From NCBI GenBank assembly GCA_963929865.1, contig CAWVKK010000065.1:124001-188000 (forward strand): 64,000 nucleotides of DNA, read 5' to 3'. Positions 61,824 to 64,000 of the stretch are shown here, one piece after another. The notes beneath the pieces are model-generated. The model did not search any database. It saw only the letters and a list, made by a program, of their open reading frames with translations, and was not told the DNA's origin. The stretch comes from JAGZHZ01 sp963929865 (GTDB taxonomy: Bacteria; Bacillota; Clostridia; Lachnospirales; Lachnospiraceae). Position 1 is the stretch's first letter. Each line of letters begins with the position of its first letter. Made by a program: the position numbers and the translations under genes.

Positions 61824-62252
61824 TTACCATTTAAAGACAATGACCCCCGCGATTGCCACCGCCATCCCGATCACCTTTCTCCATTCCAGCGGCTGTTTTT
61901 CCACTCCAAACAGACCGGCAAGCTCAATGACATACGCCACAATCAGCTGCGCAATCACGATCAGCATCGCCGCCCGCGCCGGTCCGAGACTGTCCATACT
62001 CTTGATCACCGTGACGGTGATAAACGCCCCGATAACGCCTCCAAGCAGCATGTATTTCGGCTCCACCCAAAGGATTTCCAAAGGGTTTTGTCTCCCCGAA
62101 AAAAACCACATTGCAGTACAGACTGCAAGCGCCGACAGCTGTACAAATCCGCTTGAGATCCAAAGACTTGTCTGTTTTGTCACCTCTGTGTTAAAGACGC
62201 CCTGTACGCTCATCAGCGCTCCGGAAAGCAGTGCAATTAAAATACCCCACAT
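61824..62252 (-). CDS. small DMT-superfamily transporter (YdcZ/DUF606-like)
   Basis: A 142-residue membrane protein with five hydrophobic segments, beginning MWGILIALLSGALMSVQGVFN as in the YdcZ family. These half-size drug/metabolite transporters usually act as dimers; substrate unknown. Start at 62252 follows AAGGAGATT. Downstream of argD; no gene partner of the same family is visible. Confidence 0.87.
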   Translation of the reverse strand: MWGILIALLSGALMSVQGVFNTEVTKQTSLWISSGFVQLSALAVCTAMWFFSGRQNPLEILWVEPKYMLLGGVIGAFITVTVIKSMDSLGPARAAMLIVIAQLIVAYVIELAGLFGVEKQPLEWRKVIGMAVAIAGVIVFKW

Positions 62253-62305
62253 AACAATCTCCTTTTTTCTTTTTATTATGCGCGGATTTTTTCTCAAACA
62301 TACAG

Positions 62306-62345
62306 ATGGCTGCAAAGCATTCTTCCGCCCGGCAGCCATTTTTTT
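62306..62345 (+). terminator. plus-strand-oriented terminator hairpin
   Basis: ATGGCTGC (62306-62313) pairs with GCAGCCAT (62332-62339), followed on the plus strand by seven T. All neighbouring genes are on the minus strand, where the T-run is absent. Confidence 0.55.
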
Positions 62346-62374
62346 CTCACTGTTTTCTTCCTTTTTCTCTGCTG

Positions 62375-63565
62375 TCAAAAACTCTTTTTCAGTTTTTCCG
62401 TCATCTCGTCGATGTGCTCCTGCGTGATGATCAGCGGCGGCACAAAGCGCAGCACATTTTCTCCGGCGGAGAGAACGATCAGCCCGTTGTCGAGCGCTTT
62501 TTTGATGATCTCTCCGACCGGTCTTCCCTCGACCGCGATCCCCTGCATCAGCCCTTTTCCTCTTCTCTCTTTCAGGAAATCGTACGATTGCACCAATTCA
62601 TCAAGTTTCTTTTCGAAATAAGGCGTAATCTGCCGCACATGCTCTACAATATTTTGCTCTTTGAAGAGGTCGAATACCTCCGAGACCGCCGCGCAGGCGA
62701 ACGGATTTCCCCCGTATGTCGTCCCGTGGTCTCCCGAAGCCAGAGACGACTGCGCCGTTTTTTCGTTCAGCAAAAACGCTCCGACCGGAACGCCGCATCC
62801 AAGCGCTTTTGCGCATGTCATGATATCAGGGGAAACCCCGTAGCCCTGCCATGCAAACATCTCTCCTGTCCTTCCCATTCCGCACTGAATCTCATCCAGG
62901 ATCAAAAGGATATCGTTTTTCTCGCAGATTTCTTTGACGCCCTCAAGAAACGCCCTGTCTGCGGGGTAAATGCCGCCCTCCCCCTGAACCGTCTCTAAGA
63001 TAACTGCGCACGTCTTTTCGCTAACCTGCGCTTTTACGCTGTCAAGATCGTTAAAATCCGCAAATTTCACGCCTCCCATCAGCGGCCGGAACGCTTCCTG
63101 ATAGTGCGGGTTTCCGGTCACAGACAAAGCCCCGATGCTTCTTCCGTGGAATGAATGGTTCATGGCGATGATCTCGTGATCCGTATGACCGTCCTTATTG
63201 TACGCATATTTTCTTGCCGCCTTGATGGCGCCCTCGATCGCCTCTGTCCCGCTGTTTGTAAAGAAGACCCTGCTCATTCCGGACGCCTCTGTCAGCTTTT
63301 CCGCCGCCTCGATGGCGGGGATATTATAGTACAGATTCGAGGTATGGATGATTTGATCTATCTGTCTCTTCAGCGCGTCCTGATACTTTGCGTTGCCGTA
63401 TCCAAGCGCGAACACCGCGATCCCGGCTCCGAAATCCAGATACCGCTTCTGGTCCACGTCCTCCAGATAGACGCCCTCTCCTCTCTTTAGGACAACCGGA
63501 AACCGGTTGTAGGTGTGCAGAATCACCTTCTCGGCGCGTTCGATATACTCCTGTGTTTTACTCAT
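62375..63565 (-). CDS. argD: acetylornithine aminotransferase
   Basis: PLP enzyme of arginine biosynthesis that makes N-acetylornithine. The 396-residue class III aminotransferase has YLDFGAGIAV, NSGTEAIEGAIK, DEIQCGMGRTG and the PLP Lys in CAKALGCGVP. Start MSKTQEYIE follows AGGAGGAG. Overlaps the end of argB by 8 bp; both are expected targets of ArgR. Confidence 0.95.
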   Translation of the reverse strand: MSKTQEYIERAEKVILHTYNRFPVVLKRGEGVYLEDVDQKRYLDFGAGIAVFALGYGNAKYQDALKRQIDQIIHTSNLYYNIPAIEAAEKLTEASGMSRVFFTNSGTEAIEGAIKAARKYAYNKDGHTDHEIIAMNHSFHGRSIGALSVTGNPHYQEAFRPLMGGVKFADFNDLDSVKAQVSEKTCAVILETVQGEGGIYPADRAFLEGVKEICEKNDILLILDEIQCGMGRTGEMFAWQGYGVSPDIMTCAKALGCGVPVGAFLLNEKTAQSSLASGDHGTTYGGNPFACAAVSEVFDLFKEQNIVEHVRQITPYFEKKLDELVQSYDFLKERRGKGLMQGIAVEGRPVGEIIKKALDNGLIVLSAGENVLRFVPPLIITQEHIDEMTEKLKKSF

Positions 63566-64000
63566 TTTCTGTCTCCTCCTGATCTCCAATAATCGCCGTC
63601 CCAATCCCGTGATCGGTGAAGAATTCCAGCAGCAGGCTGTGTTCCATTCTTCCGTCTAAAATATGGACTCTCGACACGCCTGCCTTGATGGCGTCGATAC
63701 AGTTTTGCAGCTTCGGGAGCATTCCGCCCCCTGCCATGCCGGAGGCCAAAAATGCCTCTGCCTCCGGCACATTCATCCTGGAAATCAGGCTTGTCTTATC
63801 CATCGGATCTTTATAGACGCCCTCGATATCTGTCAAAAAGGCCAGCTTCGCCGCTCCCATCGCCGCCGCGATCGCACATGCCGCGTCGTCGGCGTTTACG
63901 TTATACGAATAAAATCCCTCGTCTGATCCGATCGGGCACACAACCGGGACAAGGTCATTGTCCAGGAGCGTGTGCAGCAGCTTTGTGTTTACGGTCTCAA
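63558..64000 (-). CDS. argB: acetylglutamate kinase, C-terminal part (cut by window edge)
   Basis: The last roughly 147 residues of an N-acetylglutamate kinase; the 5' end lies beyond 64000. Visible features are PVVCPIGSDEGFYSYNVNADDAA, KLAFLTDIEGVYKD and GGGMLPKLQNCIDAI, all in the nucleotide-binding half. It lies upstream of argD with 8-bp overlap in an arginine operon. Confidence 0.94.
   Translation of the reverse strand, partial: ETVNTKLLHTLLDNDLVPVVCPIGSDEGFYSYNVNADDAACAIAAAMGAAKLAFLTDIEGVYKDPMDKTSLISRMNVPEAEAFLASGMAGGGMLPKLQNCIDAIKAGVSRVHILDGRMEHSLLLEFFTDHGIGTAIIGDQEETENE

Noticed and set aside
1..64000. Prophage, insertion sequence or CRISPR array
   Set aside because: No transposase, integrase, phage structural gene, cas gene or regularly spaced repeat was seen; gene content is core chromosomal.

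Overview
This window looks like a chromosomal segment of a spore-forming, anaerobic low-to-moderate-GC Firmicute, most likely a member of the Lachnospiraceae/Clostridia. The call rests on the clostridial order asp23-nusB-xseAB-ispA-dxs-tlyA-nadK-argR-recN-spoIVB-spo0A, a complete spoIIIAA-AH operon, spoVB, a type II fatty-acid operon, an Rrf2-led isc cluster followed by mnmA, and class A RNase P RNA. No prophage, insertion sequence, tRNA, rRNA operon or CRISPR array was seen. Nearly all genes lie on the minus strand. Plus-strand genes are a permease plus AsnB-like pair, a PHP phosphatase, spoVB, a carbamate kinase and a small coiled-coil ORF.

Layout in coordinate order: 1-5.6 kb, fatty-acid operon acpP-fabD-fabG-fabF-accB-fabZ-accC-accD (no fabK) behind a strong promoter with a FabT-like palindrome. 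5.6-10.4 kb, a YesM/YesN two-component system plus a solute-binding protein without permeases, expressed from a promoter inside a terminator-like inverted repeat. 10.7-15 kb, a Sir2 homologue lacking the catalytic His, a polytopic permease and an asparagine-synthetase-like protein lacking the Cys nucleophile. 15-21.2 kb, glycolysis (gap-pgk-tpiA, gpmI) interrupted by an Mrr-like nuclease fusion and a 52-codon coiled-coil ORF. 21.4-25.5 kb, PHP phosphatase and iscR-iscS-iscU-mnmA. 25.6-28.6 kb, spoVB and glgA. 28.7-40.1 kb, spo0A, spoIVB and the recN-to-asp23 operon (isoprenoid precursors, NAD kinase, exonuclease VII, arginine repressor). 40.2-46.9 kb, prfC and the spoIIIA operon. 47-50.7 kb, a candidate purine-rich RNA, carbamate kinase, glutamate dehydrogenase and rnpB. 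50.8-55.8 kb, dnaG-trmK-nif3-TGS/uridine-kinase-like (no rpoD). 55.8-61.7 kb, comEA-response regulator-histidine kinase-GerMN lipoprotein-comEC. 61.8-64 kb, a small DMT transporter, argD and the 3' part of argB.

Regulation is unusually readable. Sigma-A promoters with 16-18 bp spacers precede most transcription units. Forespore-type (CATACTA) and mother-cell-type (CATATATT) -10 elements precede spoIVB and spoIIIAA. Spo0A-box-like sites lie upstream of spo0A. Palindromes overlap the start sites of the fab and isc operons.

The least explained items are the promoter-in-terminator with leader attenuator ahead of the sensor operon, the three-gene sensor itself, the two apparent active-site losses (Sir2-like, AsnB-like), the purine-rich transcript candidate with a duplicated 17-nt dyad, the six-codon leader coupled to the carbamate kinase, and the Mrr/beta-module fusion paired with a tiny coiled-coil gene. 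All functional statements are read from sequence and family knowledge; no searches were run.
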